In this document: piece by piece, positions 48,013-58,978 of the stretch
How the letters are laid out: each line of letters begins with the position of its first letter
How positions within the stretch are numbered: position 1 is the stretch's first letter
Source of the DNA: Vulcanimicrobiota bacterium
Lineage (GTDB): Bacteria; Vulcanimicrobiota; Vulcanimicrobiia; Vulcanimicrobiales; Vulcanimicrobiaceae
Direction of reading: 5' to 3'
DNA: 64,000 nt
NCBI GenBank assembly: GCA_013036105.1
Contig: JAAXCX010000008.1
Span: 1-64,000, forward strand
Notes under the pieces: model-generated
Told to the model about the DNA's origin: nothing
Seen by the model: the letters and a program-made list of their open reading frames with translations, nothing else
Databases searched by the model: none
Position numbers and translations under genes: made by a program

Positions 48013-49152
48013 CTATTCCGGCCGGAACGCGTCTTTGACTTTGTCGAAGAACGACCGCTCTTGGATGCGATCGCCGCCCAAACGCGCGTACTCTTCGAGT
48101 AATTCGCGTTGGCGGTGCGTCAGTTTTCCGGGAATCTCGACGTGCACCGTGACAATATGGTCGCCGCGCTGCGTACCGCGAACGGTGGGCATCCCGCGGC
48201 CGCGCATTCTGATGCTGACGCCGGATTGCGTGCCTGCACCGATGCCCAGTTCGAGCTGGCCCTCAAGCGAAGGAACATCGATCGCACCGCCAAGCGCCGC
48301 CTGCGGGAAACTGATTGGCACGTCAACGTACGTGTCGAGTCCGCTGCGTCTGAAGATCTTGTGCGGCGCTAGAGTAATGTAGACGTACAGATCGCCCGCG
48401 CTGCCGCCGCGCGTTCCGGAAGCGCCGCCGCCGTTGATGCGAATACGGCTGCCTTCGTCAACGCCTGCCGGAATCTTCACGCTCAGCGTGCGCTCGACTT
48501 CGCGCCGGCCGCGTCCGCCGCAATCCGGGCACGGATGCTCCACAACCTGACCTTCGCCTCCGCATTTCGAACATGCGGACTGGGTGACGAATTGCCCGAG
48601 CGGAGTCTGGCGTACCGTTCGCATGACCCCCGTTCCGGCGCAGCGATCGCAGGGCGTTATCAGCGTGCCAGGCGCCGCCCCCGATCCGCGGCACGTTTCG
48701 CAAGCCGCAAGATGTGAGAACTGAATCTCCCGGGTGACGCCGGTAAAGGCCTCTTCGAGCGTAATCTGCAGGTCGTAACGCAAGTCTTCACCGCGGGCGG
48801 GTCCGTTGCGTCGCATCGTTTGCTGCGCGCCGCCGCGTTCGCCGAAGAACATGTCGAAGATGTCGCCGAAACCGCTCGAGCCGAATCCCTGACCGAAACC
48901 AAAGTCACCGAAGCCCGGTCCGGCTCCGGCGCCGTTGCCAATCGTGCCGTAACGATCGTACTGGGCGCGTTTCTGCGGATCCGAAAGCACCTCGTAGGCC
49001 TGATTGATCTCTTTGAAACGGTGCTCCGCATCGGACTTGTCGACCGCCACGTCGGGGTGATGCTTGCGCGCCAGCTTGCGATAGGCGCGGCGCACCTCGT
49101 CCGCATCCGCTGCTCGGCCTACGCCGAGCACTTCGTAAAGGTCGCGCGACAT
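48013..49152 (-). CDS. dnaJ: Chaperone protein DnaJ
   Basis: 379 aa. J-domain with YEVLGVGRAADADEVRRAYR and the HPD in RKHHPDVAV; Gly/Phe-rich linker (about 75-105); four zinc CxxCxGxG repeats (CETCRGSG, CDRCAGTG, CSKCGGEG, CPDCGGRG); C-terminal substrate domain. It hands unfolded proteins to DnaK. It lies directly downstream of hrcA by 3 bp; grpE and dnaK are absent here and must be elsewhere in the genome. Confidence 0.97.
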   Translation of the reverse strand: MSRDLYEVLGVGRAADADEVRRAYRKLARKHHPDVAVDKSDAEHRFKEINQAYEVLSDPQKRAQYDRYGTIGNGAGAGPGFGDFGFGQGFGSSGFGDIFDMFFGERGGAQQTMRRNGPARGEDLRYDLQITLEEAFTGVTREIQFSHLAACETCRGSGAAPGTLITPCDRCAGTGVMRTVRQTPLGQFVTQSACSKCGGEGQVVEHPCPDCGGRGRREVERTLSVKIPAGVDEGSRIRINGGGASGTRGGSAGDLYVYITLAPHKIFRRSGLDTYVDVPISFPQAALGGAIDVPSLEGQLELGIGAGTQSGVSIRMRGRGMPTVRGTQRGDHIVTVHVEIPGKLTHRQRELLEEYARLGGDRIQERSFFDKVKDAFRPE

Positions 49153-49155
49153 CGG

Positions 49156-50208
49156 CTACTTGATCTCGGCGTCTGAGAGACGCGCTGACAACGTTTCAGC
49201 CGTGCCCGATGCAAGCGCCATCAACCGCGCGTACGGCATGCGCCGCGGGCCTAACACCGAGAGCATGCCGATCGCGCTTTCGCCGAACCGGTACGGTACG
49301 GTGACGATACTGAAATCTTGCATCTCGTCCACGCCCAGCTCGTGGCCGATCTTCACTTCGGGCGCTTCGGCCGTCATCGAATCGGCGACCAGGTCGTACA
49401 GCGTCTTTTGCTCTTCAACGATGTTAAGGATCGAACGCAACTTGCGCGCGTCTTGAAACTCCGGCTGATCGAGCAGGTTCTGCGCACCCGACGCAGCGAG
49501 CGTGGACTGCTCGCCCGAGCGCGCGCTGCGCAACGCCGTCATAATCACGGTTTTGAATTCGCCGGCCAAGCCGAGTTCGTCCACCGCCGCCGCAACATCG
49601 CTTTCACGAATGTCGCGCAGCATTTTGTTGCCGAGCCGCGAGTTGAGCGCGTTCGAAAGCCGCGTCAGCTCGTCGGGACCAACGTCGGCGGCGAGTTCGA
49701 ATAGACTTTGCGACGCAACTCCCATCGACGTCACCACGATGGCCATACCCGTTCGCGCCGAGAGCCAAATCAGTTGCAAATGGCGGAAGGTCTGCGCGTC
49801 GTTGGAAGGCTTAGTTGCAAACGCCAGATTTTTTGAAAGTCTCCCGAGCAGGCGCGTGGCGTTTTCGATCACTTCGTCGAGTTCGCGGCTTGCATCGCGC
49901 AGCTCGTCACGAATGCGCCGGCGGTCGGCAGCCTGGAGCGTCTCCGGTTGCATCAGTTGATCGACAAACGTGCGGTAGCCGGCATCCGACGGAATCCGGC
50001 CGGCCGACGTATGCGGCTGGACGAGATAGCCGCCCGCCTCCAAGTCGGCCAATTCGTTGCGGACCGTCGCCGAGCTGACGCCCAGGTGGTATTTTTGGGT
50101 GAGCGTCTGCGACGCCACCGGCTCGGCCGTGGCGATGTACTCGTAGACGACCGTTGCCAGGATATAGGCTTTGCGCTTATCCAGGCCGCCGGGGCTCCCG
50201 GGGTTCAT
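49156..50208 (-). CDS. hrcA: Heat-inducible transcription repressor HrcA
   Basis: 350 aa. N-terminal winged helix DKRKAYILATVVYEYIATAE, EPVASQTLTQKY and SSATVRNELADLEAGGYLVQ, then QPHTSAGRIPSDAGYRTFVD typical of HrcA, followed by the GAF-like middle and dimerisation parts with GHELGVDEMQDFSIVT. It represses heat-shock operons through CIRCE. The gene itself carries a CIRCE 10 bp upstream of its ATG, so it is autoregulated. Confidence 0.96.
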   Translation of the reverse strand: MNPGSPGGLDKRKAYILATVVYEYIATAEPVASQTLTQKYHLGVSSATVRNELADLEAGGYLVQPHTSAGRIPSDAGYRTFVDQLMQPETLQAADRRRIRDELRDASRELDEVIENATRLLGRLSKNLAFATKPSNDAQTFRHLQLIWLSARTGMAIVVTSMGVASQSLFELAADVGPDELTRLSNALNSRLGNKMLRDIRESDVAAAVDELGLAGEFKTVIMTALRSARSGEQSTLAASGAQNLLDQPEFQDARKLRSILNIVEEQKTLYDLVADSMTAEAPEVKIGHELGVDEMQDFSIVTVPYRFGESAIGMLSVLGPRRMPYARLMALASGTAETLSARLSDAEIK

Positions 50209-50217
50209 GGGTCTATC

Positions 50218-50244
50218 TTAGCAATCGCGGGCTAGGAGTGCTAG
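50218..50244. promoter_or_regulatory. CIRCE operator of the hrcA-dnaJ operon
   Basis: TTAGCAATC-N9-GAGTGCTAG against the consensus TTAGCACTC-N9-GAGTGCTAA, i.e. 16 of 18 arm positions and exact 9-base spacing. It is located between hrcA (ATG at 50208) and the divergent acs gene. Confidence 0.9.
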
Positions 50245-50301
50245 GTCCTCGCAGGATTTTTTCGGCAGGCGCCGCCGTCCCGGTCCCGGTAAACTCGCCG
50301 C

Positions 50302-52263
<1,962 letters not shown>

Positions 52264-52279
52264 CTCTGCGCTGATGGCG

Positions 52280-53302
52280 CTAGTCGCTGCTGCCCTTCGG
52301 CGGTGGCGCGCCGTTCAGAATGTCACGAACGCTCTGAGACGGATAGCCGACTTTTGCGTTGAGACTATCGTACCAGGCAAGCGTGATAAGATCGCGTAAT
52401 TCGACGGCGCCTCGCGCAAGCTGAGTTGCGGTGAACTTGACCGCAGCCGGCGAGCCGTTCGCGAAGCCGCCCGCCTTCTCGATATCGTAGAGCGGCCCCA
52501 CCGCCTGCAGCGATCCTTGTATGTAGCCCGCGATGAGCGTCTGCACTTGCTCTTGCGTTAGGAGCGCGTCGGGCGGCTGAATCATCGAAGGAACCATCTG
52601 CTGATTGACGATTCCCGGCGTAATGTACCGATCGACAAATGTGCTCTCAAAAAACGAGTGTGTGTTTTTCGCGTTCGTATAGCCGTTCGGGTTCGGATAG
52701 TTTCCCCAACCGTTAAAATGAATGGTGACGTGGAGCGGCTGGCAAGCATCCTCGACAAAATGTCCCCAAACGCCGGCGTCGCGCAGAATCAGCGATTGGT
52801 CGATGGCACGATCCGTCGCCGCAACGGCGCGGGCGCCCGACGTAGAGGCGTGCGTCGCGCGGTAGTTGTCGACGCGCCAGTACCCAAAATCGTAGCGCAG
52901 CTGCTGCCAGCCTTCGAGGATCGCATACGGCGAATACCCTTGACGGTACTGGTTGGTGCCCGCGGCTCTGAGCGCCGTGTCGTAATCCTCGCGGCTCGCA
53001 GGCAACTTTTGAAGCGAGACGACGCCGGCAATCATGCCGTTGTCGTCCAAATCAATGTAGTGTCCGGGATCGTTTTCATCGTCCCAAGCCGTGCCCGAGC
53101 CTTTCAGGCGATCGAGTTCGGGTCCGAGATACATCAGTTCATACTGCGCGGGCATCGTTCGCATGAAGGCCGGCACGGTAGACGGAAGCGACGAGCCGGC
53201 GAGCTGTCCGATAATCTCGTGTCCCTTGTTGCCCCACGCGAATGCAGGCGCGCTGCAAGCAAAGACCGAGGCAAGCGAAGCGGCGATAATTTTACGAAAC
53301 AT
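52280..53302 (-). CDS. S1/P1-nuclease family secreted enzyme
   Basis: 340 aa from ATG 53302 (MFRKIIAASLASVFACSAPA), signal peptide ending AFA. The mature protein starts WGNKGHEIIGQLA, the N-terminal Trp/His zinc ligands of the S1/P1 nuclease and phospholipase C fold. Further Asp/His ligands are DPGHYIDLD and WGHFVEDACQPLHV, and a later His in AKNTHSFFE. A secreted zinc nuclease/phosphatase releasing 5'-nucleotides is expected; some members act on lipids. The middle and C-terminal sequence is longer than classic P1 (about 270 aa). Confidence 0.85.
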   Translation of the reverse strand: MFRKIIAASLASVFACSAPAFAWGNKGHEIIGQLAGSSLPSTVPAFMRTMPAQYELMYLGPELDRLKGSGTAWDDENDPGHYIDLDDNGMIAGVVSLQKLPASREDYDTALRAAGTNQYRQGYSPYAILEGWQQLRYDFGYWRVDNYRATHASTSGARAVAATDRAIDQSLILRDAGVWGHFVEDACQPLHVTIHFNGWGNYPNPNGYTNAKNTHSFFESTFVDRYITPGIVNQQMVPSMIQPPDALLTQEQVQTLIAGYIQGSLQAVGPLYDIEKAGGFANGSPAAVKFTATQLARGAVELRDLITLAWYDSLNAKVGYPSQSVRDILNGAPPPKGSSD

Positions 53303-53333
53303 TGTTCTCCTTTTCGGAAAATGGCAAGAGCAT

Positions 53334-55238
53334 TTAGGCGAAAAACCCTGCGAGTTCGTCGAGATGCGTGATGCGCGTGGCCGGTGGAAGTGCACGCAAA
53401 ATTTGCTCGCCGTAACGCGACGAAGCGGCGCGCCCGTCCAGCAGCGCCACCATGCCGCGATCGTTCTTGCTGCGCACGAGCCGCCCAAAGCCTTGTTTGA
53501 GGCGCACAATCGCCGACGGAATCATGTAGTTATCGAAGCCGCTCAAACCACGCGCTTCCAGCGACTCGATGCGCGCTTGCACGAGTGGATCGCCCGGTGA
53601 TGGAAACGGCAGCCTATCGATGATCACGCACGACAACTGCTCGCCCACGACGTCGATGCCTTCCCAAAACGTCGCCGTCGCGAAGAGCACTGCATTGGGC
53701 GTCGTGCGAAACCATTCCAACAAGTGCATGCGCGGCAGTTCACCCTGCAGGCGGACCGGAAACGGGATCCGCTCGCGCAACAGAGCGTAGACTTCGCGCA
53801 AGCGCGCATGTGATGTGAAGAGCACGAATGCGCGTCCGCGGCTGCGGTCCAGACATTCCTCGACCAGCGGCGCAGCCAGCTTCGCGAAATGCGGCATTTT
53901 CGGATTGAGTTCGGGCGGCGCGACATACAAGCGTGCCTGCGAGGGGTAATCGAACGGCGAGGGCGCGATCAGTTCTTGCGCTTCGGCGACGCCGAGCGAG
54001 CGTTTGAGAAACTCAAAGGCGCCCTCTCGCGATCCGGTATCGGCGATGGTCGCGCTAGTCAGCACAACGCTTTGTGTGCGTTCAAACAGCATCGCACGCA
54101 AATACTCCGATACATCGTAGGGAGCGCTGTTCAGTTGGTAGGAACTATCCGCATCAGAGCGCTCAACCCAAGCGATGGCGGTATCGCTCGGTGATTGCGC
54201 GCGTTCGATGGTGGCTTGATGTGCCAAAATCGCACGCATCGCAAGATCGCGCCGGCGCTCGGCTTCCGCGTCGTTCTGCGGTTTGCGCTTGAGGGCGTCG
54301 TGCCAGCTGGCGTAGAGCCAGTTCTCCAACTTGTAGAGCGAGTCGCGCATCGTCTCGAGCGCGGGCCACGCCGACTCGTTCGCGTGCAGCGGATAGCGGT
54401 CGCCCGGCACGCTGGCGAGCGCCGACTCAAAGCCTCGCATTCCACGCTCGAATTCGGCGTCGAAATGTCCGGGAACGATATACGAGCGGTGCAGCTTGCG
54501 CATCATGCGCCCGATGGTCCCGCGCGAGAGCGTGGCCGTCAGCGCCGCGGTCGCCCATCGCTCGCATTGATGCGCTTCATCGAGAATCACGTAATCATAG
54601 GGCGGCAAGAGACCGCCGCCCATGGCGAGATCCAGAAAAAACAGCGCATGGTTGACGATCACGATATCGGCGAACTTCGCCTCGTCGCGCTTCTTGAAGA
54701 AAAAGCACTCGCGGAAGTGTTCGCAGTACTCGCCGACGCAGTCGTCGGCATCCGCATCGAGTTGCTCCCACTCGTCGTAGGCCGGCAAGAACGGCAGTTC
54801 GGCGCGGTCGCCGGTCTGCGTGCGCGCGCCCCATTCCCACATCTGCTGCATCTTGCGTGAGGGAGCCAGCAGCCTGTCCGCCCGCATGTTCTCGAGCTTC
54901 TGCTTGCAGAGGTAGTGATTGCGCCCTTTGAGCAGCGTTACGCGGGCCGGAATATCGAGTGCCTGCGTGACGAGCGGAATATCTTTGTTGTAGAGCTGCT
55001 CCTGCAATGCAATCGTCCCGGTCGAGATGACAATTTTCTTTCCGCTGCGTAGCGCCGGCACCAGATAGGCCAGCGACTTGCCGACACCCGTTCCGGCTTC
55101 GACGATCGTGTGCATGCCTTCGAGAAAGCCGCGCTCGATGAGCTGCGCCATCTGCAGCTGACCCGGGCGCGCTTCAAACCCGGCCAGCGATTTTTCGATC
55201 GGCCCCCCCGGAGCAAAGACTTCGTCGATAGCCGTCAC
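53334..55238 (-). CDS. dinG: DinG/XPD-family ATP-dependent helicase with Fe-S cluster
   Basis: 634 aa from GTG 55238, which overlaps the rhomboid stop (GTGA). Walker A EAGTGVGKS (47-55), Fe-S candidate cysteines in LCKQKLE and DDCVGEYCEHFRECFFF, DEAH box YVILDEAHQCERW, later motifs SATIADTGSREGAF, FVLFTSHARLREVY, ATATFWEGIDVVGE and LKQGFGRLVRSKNDRG. It unwinds DNA 5'-3' and acts on R-loops or damaged DNA. No exonuclease domain. Confidence 0.92.
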   Translation of the reverse strand: MTAIDEVFAPGGPIEKSLAGFEARPGQLQMAQLIERGFLEGMHTIVEAGTGVGKSLAYLVPALRSGKKIVISTGTIALQEQLYNKDIPLVTQALDIPARVTLLKGRNHYLCKQKLENMRADRLLAPSRKMQQMWEWGARTQTGDRAELPFLPAYDEWEQLDADADDCVGEYCEHFRECFFFKKRDEAKFADIVIVNHALFFLDLAMGGGLLPPYDYVILDEAHQCERWATAALTATLSRGTIGRMMRKLHRSYIVPGHFDAEFERGMRGFESALASVPGDRYPLHANESAWPALETMRDSLYKLENWLYASWHDALKRKPQNDAEAERRRDLAMRAILAHQATIERAQSPSDTAIAWVERSDADSSYQLNSAPYDVSEYLRAMLFERTQSVVLTSATIADTGSREGAFEFLKRSLGVAEAQELIAPSPFDYPSQARLYVAPPELNPKMPHFAKLAAPLVEECLDRSRGRAFVLFTSHARLREVYALLRERIPFPVRLQGELPRMHLLEWFRTTPNAVLFATATFWEGIDVVGEQLSCVIIDRLPFPSPGDPLVQARIESLEARGLSGFDNYMIPSAIVRLKQGFGRLVRSKNDRGMVALLDGRAASSRYGEQILRALPPATRITHLDELAGFFA

Positions 55239-55867
55239 GATTCGAGTTGGGATTCGTACACGGCGCCGGTGTTCGGATCGTAGGCGCGCGTGCGCACCGG
55301 TTTGGGCGGCCAGAAAAGTGCGAGCGTTAACACGAAGCCGGTAATCAACCCGCCGACGTGCGCCTGCCAAGAAATGCCGGGAAACGAGAACGAGTAGATC
55401 AAGTTCAGGATAAGGATGCCGATGTTCGAGCGGACCAGCTGGAAACCGCGTTCCCCAAGTTTTAGGCCGATGGCGAACAACGCACCGAACAAGCCGAAGA
55501 TCGCGCCGCTCGCGCCAAGCGTCGCCGCGTCGGGCGGAGAAAAATACACGATTGCCATTCCGGCGCCAATCAAGGAGCCGGTGTAGATCGCGAGCATGCG
55601 CGGCGAACCCAGCACGAGTTCGACGAACCGACCGAGCATATACAGCGAAAACATATTCACCCCGATGTGAATGATGCTGCCGTGTAAGAAAGCCGACGTG
55701 ATTATGCGGTAATATTGATGATATTGCGTGACGGTCACCGGCGCCAGCATGCCGTCGTATATGCGCGAGTTCGCGGGGATGTTGCCGCCAAAAACGCCGG
55801 AGCCGCCGACGTACATCTCCCACAGAAAGCCGATGACATTGAGAACGATCAGCAGGCGAGTGATCAA
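55235..55867 (-). CDS. Rhomboid-family intramembrane serine protease
   Basis: 210 aa from TTG, stop overlapping dinG and start overlapping the DtxR gene stop. Six membrane helices; active-site motif LGASGAIFGLFGAL (Ser) and the His helix ISWQAHVGGLITG complete the catalytic dyad, with HxxxN in IIHIGVNMFSLY. It cleaves within the membrane-embedded part of substrates. Confidence 0.93.
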   Translation of the reverse strand: MITRLLIVLNVIGFLWEMYVGGSGVFGGNIPANSRIYDGMLAPVTVTQYHQYYRIITSAFLHGSIIHIGVNMFSLYMLGRFVELVLGSPRMLAIYTGSLIGAGMAIVYFSPPDAATLGASGAIFGLFGALFAIGLKLGERGFQLVRSNIGILILNLIYSFSFPGISWQAHVGGLITGFVLTLALFWPPKPVRTRAYDPNTGAVYESQLES

Positions 55868-56529
55868 CCGGCCACCATTACCATGCGGGCGAGTTCGAGG
55901 GAAATGGCGTGTCGGCGCTTCTCTACCTCAACGGTCATCGGTCCGCCAAGCGGAGCCTTTTCGCGCACCGTGACGTGCGCGCCCGGGCGCAATCCGACGT
56001 CGCCCAAGTAGCGCAAGATCTCCGGAACTTCTTCGGTGACGCCTTGCACGATCGCGTCGCTGCCGACGTCGATTTGCGCGAGCGGAACGCCGTCGCGCTG
56101 CGGAGCGCTCAAGTCTTTAGGCGGAATCGGCAAGCCGTGCGGACAGACTTTGGGATCGCCCAGAATCTCGATCAGGCGCGCTTCCATTTTCTCGGTGATC
56201 GCATGTTCAAGCATGCACGCTTCGGATTGAACTTCATCCCACGGCATGCCCAAAACGTTGGTCAGCAGACACTCCGCCAGTCGGTGGCGGCGCACCACGC
56301 GAACGGCAACTTCCAGCCCCTTCTGCGTGAGCTTCACTTCGCCACGCGCGACGTATTCGAGATGGCCTTCGGACGCGAGCTTTTTCAGCATGCCCGAGAC
56401 CGACGCCGGCGCGACGCCCAATTCCGAAGCCAGGCCCGAGGTCGTAACGCCCGGCCCTTCGCGCTCAAGCCGGTAAACGGCTTCGAGATACTCCTCGGTA
56501 GATTCCGCGAAGTGGCTGTGCCCCGACAT
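55864..56529 (-). CDS. DtxR-family iron/manganese-dependent repressor
   Basis: 221 aa from ATG 56529 (MSGHSHFAESTEEYLEAVYR). N-terminal winged helix with SGLASELGVAPASVSGMLKK, a metal-binding/dimer domain with the conserved EHAITEKME and HGLPIPP motif (MntR/IdeR type), then a C-terminal FeoA-like SH3 domain (LRPGAHVTVREKAPLGGPMT). A longer upstream frame is a shadow. It probably controls iron or Mn uptake. Confidence 0.93.
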   Translation of the reverse strand: MSGHSHFAESTEEYLEAVYRLEREGPGVTTSGLASELGVAPASVSGMLKKLASEGHLEYVARGEVKLTQKGLEVAVRVVRRHRLAECLLTNVLGMPWDEVQSEACMLEHAITEKMEARLIEILGDPKVCPHGLPIPPKDLSAPQRDGVPLAQIDVGSDAIVQGVTEEVPEILRYLGDVGLRPGAHVTVREKAPLGGPMTVEVEKRRHAISLELARMVMVAG

Positions 56530-56552
56530 GTCCGAGCCTTTCGACGCCGGGC

Positions 56553-57599
56553 TTAGGCTTCCGGGCCAAAGGCAGCGAGGCGCTCGCGCAACCGCATTTT
56601 GGTTTGCGGGGACGCAAAGGCGGCCTCGATCGCGTTGCGCGTGAAACGCAGGGGAGCGTCCTCGCCGGCAATTTCGGCCGCGTAGGCCAATTCCTCGGTT
56701 ATCGTTGTTTTGAAAATTGCAGGATCGTCCGCATCGATCGTGACGATACATCCCGCCGCGTCGAGATCGACCAACGGATGCGGAGCTTCGCCAAGCGCAA
56801 CGCCGGTGAGAAAATTCGAAGTCGGGCACACTTCCAACGGAATCTTCTTCTCGACCAGCAGCCGCATGACCGCGGGATCTTCAAGCGCACGAATCCCGTG
56901 ACCGATGCGTTCGGCGCGCAGCGATTCAACGGCGGCGCGGACGCTTGCCGCTCCCGCGCTCTCGCCCGCGTGCACCACGCAATGCAAACCGCGGGCGCGC
57001 GCGAAATCGAAGCACCCCTCAAAAAGTTCGGCCGGATAGTGCGCTTCATCGCCGCCCAAGCCAACGCCGATCACGCCGAGGTCTTGCAGCTCGACGGCGA
57101 GTTTAGCCGTGGTCATCGCGCTCTCAACGCCGAAATTTCGCGTCAGGTCAACGATAAATGAAATTTCGATGCCGTCCGTTTTGCGCGCCGCTTCGCACGC
57201 GGCGCGAATCGCGGCCATGCACGCGCGCACGTCGATGCTTTTGTGAAAGTATCGCCAAACCGACGGCGAGACGAAGAGCTCCGCATACGCAACGTTCTGC
57301 GCAATCGCGTCTTCGATATATTGTGACGCGAGCAGCTGATAATCGGCCGGCCCGGCCAGCGAGCGGCTGACGGCGGCGAACGTGAGCAGAAAGCCTTCGA
57401 AATCTTTGAACGTGTAGGGATCCGCCGCGCCGGCCGGCGACTCGTCGGCCGGGAACGGCCCGGCGCCGCGTGGGCGATACGTCAGCGCAACCCCGTGCTG
57501 GCGCGCGAGGTCTATGAACGTGGCCGGACGCAGCGTGCCCTCTAAATGGCAATGCAACTGCACCTTAGGCATCTTCCGCAGGAGTTCGGAGGTCATCAT
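56553..57599 (-). CDS. add: Adenosine/aminodeoxyfutalosine deaminase family
   Basis: 348 aa from ATG 57599 (MMTSELLRKMPKVQLHCHLE; a second ATG follows directly). Zinc ligands HCHLEGTLRP, GLGGDE, VVHAGESAG, ERIGHGIRALED, VCPTSNFLTG and TIDADDPAIF. It converts adenosine (or aminodeoxyfutalosine in the menaquinone pathway) to the inosine form. It lies divergent from tRNA-fMet and shares its upstream region. Confidence 0.93.
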   Translation of the reverse strand: MMTSELLRKMPKVQLHCHLEGTLRPATFIDLARQHGVALTYRPRGAGPFPADESPAGAADPYTFKDFEGFLLTFAAVSRSLAGPADYQLLASQYIEDAIAQNVAYAELFVSPSVWRYFHKSIDVRACMAAIRAACEAARKTDGIEISFIVDLTRNFGVESAMTTAKLAVELQDLGVIGVGLGGDEAHYPAELFEGCFDFARARGLHCVVHAGESAGAASVRAAVESLRAERIGHGIRALEDPAVMRLLVEKKIPLEVCPTSNFLTGVALGEAPHPLVDLDAAGCIVTIDADDPAIFKTTITEELAYAAEIAGEDAPLRFTRNAIEAAFASPQTKMRLRERLAAFGPEA

Positions 57600-57619
57600 A
57601 CCGTATAAGAGTCTTCCGC

Positions 57620-57693
<74 letters not shown>

Positions 57694-57699
57694 CCTGTA

Positions 57700-57739
57700 C
57701 AGGTCCACTTATTGATCGATAAGTGGACCTGTTTTTTTT
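57700..57739 (+). terminator. Terminator after tRNA-fMet
   Basis: Perfect 13-bp stem CAGGTCCACTTAT / ATAAGTGGACCTG with a 6-nt loop and eight T residues. Confidence 0.92.
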
Positions 57740-57811
57740 GATTCCGGACAAAACAGCTTGGAAATGGCGGCGATCGAATCTTCCTTATATGTGGCGGACT
57801 GATCCACTATC

Positions 57812-58714
57812 CTACCGCCGAGGCTCCAGATACTCCGCCGGTTCCACCAGGCAGAATCCGGGCATGTCGCGGGCGAGCTCGCGCAGGATGCCGAGGTGGC
57901 CTGACCCGATCAGGAGCAGATCCCGATCGTGCGGTCGCTTTGTCTCGCGAACGACGTTGGCCCAGATGCGAAAGTTTCGCTTGTACCAGTTGAGCAGCGT
58001 GTCGGTCTTGGTGTACAGAGCCACGTCGCTAGGGTCATCCTCGAAGAAGCTCATATATCCGAGATAATCCGGCAACCACTGATCCTCGCGGTTTGCATAG
58101 GCGAGGTTCTCCGCGATGCTATGCTGGCGAATACGGAGTTCTTCAGGGCTAAGCTGCCGCGGCTTTTGCGGCGTCGGTGGCGCAGCGCTCTGGGCAGGCG
58201 CGGCGGGCTGCCCGCGACCGAAGTCTACCTCATCGTAAGTGAGTCCGCTCATGAACATCGGGAAATCGACAGGGGTTATGGCCGCGAGCTCCATCCGCTT
58301 GGCGAGCCTGAAGCCGATCTGATCGATCTCGTTTCGAGTCAGCTCATACTTTCCGGACAGGTATGCCGTGTATTGTTGCTGCTCCGCCGGGCTCGAATAC
58401 GGCGCTTCGACCATGACCTTGGTTGGCCGGAACCGCGCCAGCTGCTCGACTACGCCGGCGATTTCATTCTGTCGCCTGGGCGCAAGGACGTCATCGGCCT
58501 CCATCTTGACGAAATCGAGCTCCGGGTTGGCCATGTGATAGGTGCCCAGGATCATGATCGGCGAGCGGTCGGGCGGGCAGGCTTCGGCTGTCGCGACCGG
58601 GTCGAACTTCGTCTTTTGCGTGGCGGCGACGGCGCCCGAACTGAACATGGCCCCAAACGCTAATAGCGCAATCGCGGCGCAAAAGCGCAGAAAGCCGCGC
58701 TTCGAACTGTTCAT
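57812..58714 (-). CDS. Secreted DUF5694-like protein
   Basis: 300 aa from ATG 58714 (MNSSKRGFLRFCAAIALLAF), signal peptide to about 30. The mature part begins PIMILGTYHMANPELDF and later contains FRPTKVMVEAP, IGSGHLGILRELARD and a Pro/Ala/Gln insert near 195-210. This matches the DUF5694 family (TraB-like fold, uncharacterised). The His and Glu residues in the TYHM and MVEA elements are like TraB peptidase-like proteins; activity unproven. Confidence 0.75.
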   Translation of the reverse strand: MNSSKRGFLRFCAAIALLAFGAMFSSGAVAATQKTKFDPVATAEACPPDRSPIMILGTYHMANPELDFVKMEADDVLAPRRQNEIAGVVEQLARFRPTKVMVEAPYSSPAEQQQYTAYLSGKYELTRNEIDQIGFRLAKRMELAAITPVDFPMFMSGLTYDEVDFGRGQPAAPAQSAAPPTPQKPRQLSPEELRIRQHSIAENLAYANREDQWLPDYLGYMSFFEDDPSDVALYTKTDTLLNWYKRNFRIWANVVRETKRPHDRDLLLIGSGHLGILRELARDMPGFCLVEPAEYLEPRR

Positions 58715-58933
58715 ACCGATGAACCTTAACCCCCAAGGAATGTAGCCCCACACCTAAATTATTAAGTCATAGTAATCGAGGATGCGGCGGACGTCAACCG
58801 ATTGCATTTTTTACGAGAGGTTTTTTACGTGCCGCCGTTTGTTAAGTTCGCGCACGTACCAAACGCGAAGCGCACTAATTGGGTACATTACTACCAGTTG
58901 ATCAGGTTCTACGCCCAGCGAGCGCCTACTTGT

Positions 58934-58962
58934 TTGACAATCAACGACGCTCTTTTCATAAG
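58934..58962 (+). promoter_or_regulatory. Sigma-70-like promoter for the propeller lipoprotein gene
   Basis: TTGACA (58934-58939), 17-bp spacer, CATAAG (58957-58962). Seventeen bases separate its -10 from the ATG at 58979. The -10 matches only 3 of 6. The rest of the 58754-58978 gap is A/T-rich with no gene. Confidence 0.5.
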
Positions 58963-58978
58963 AGCAGGGGTGGACACC

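Noticed and set aside
47345-48382. 345-codon plus-strand ORF across rsmE and dnaJ
   Set aside because: Antisense shadow of two genes with clear family motifs.
55239-55823. Upstream extension of the DinG frame to 55823
   Set aside because: It lies antisense-free but entirely inside the rhomboid gene in another frame; the GTG at 55238 overlaps the rhomboid stop and starts the helicase domain properly.
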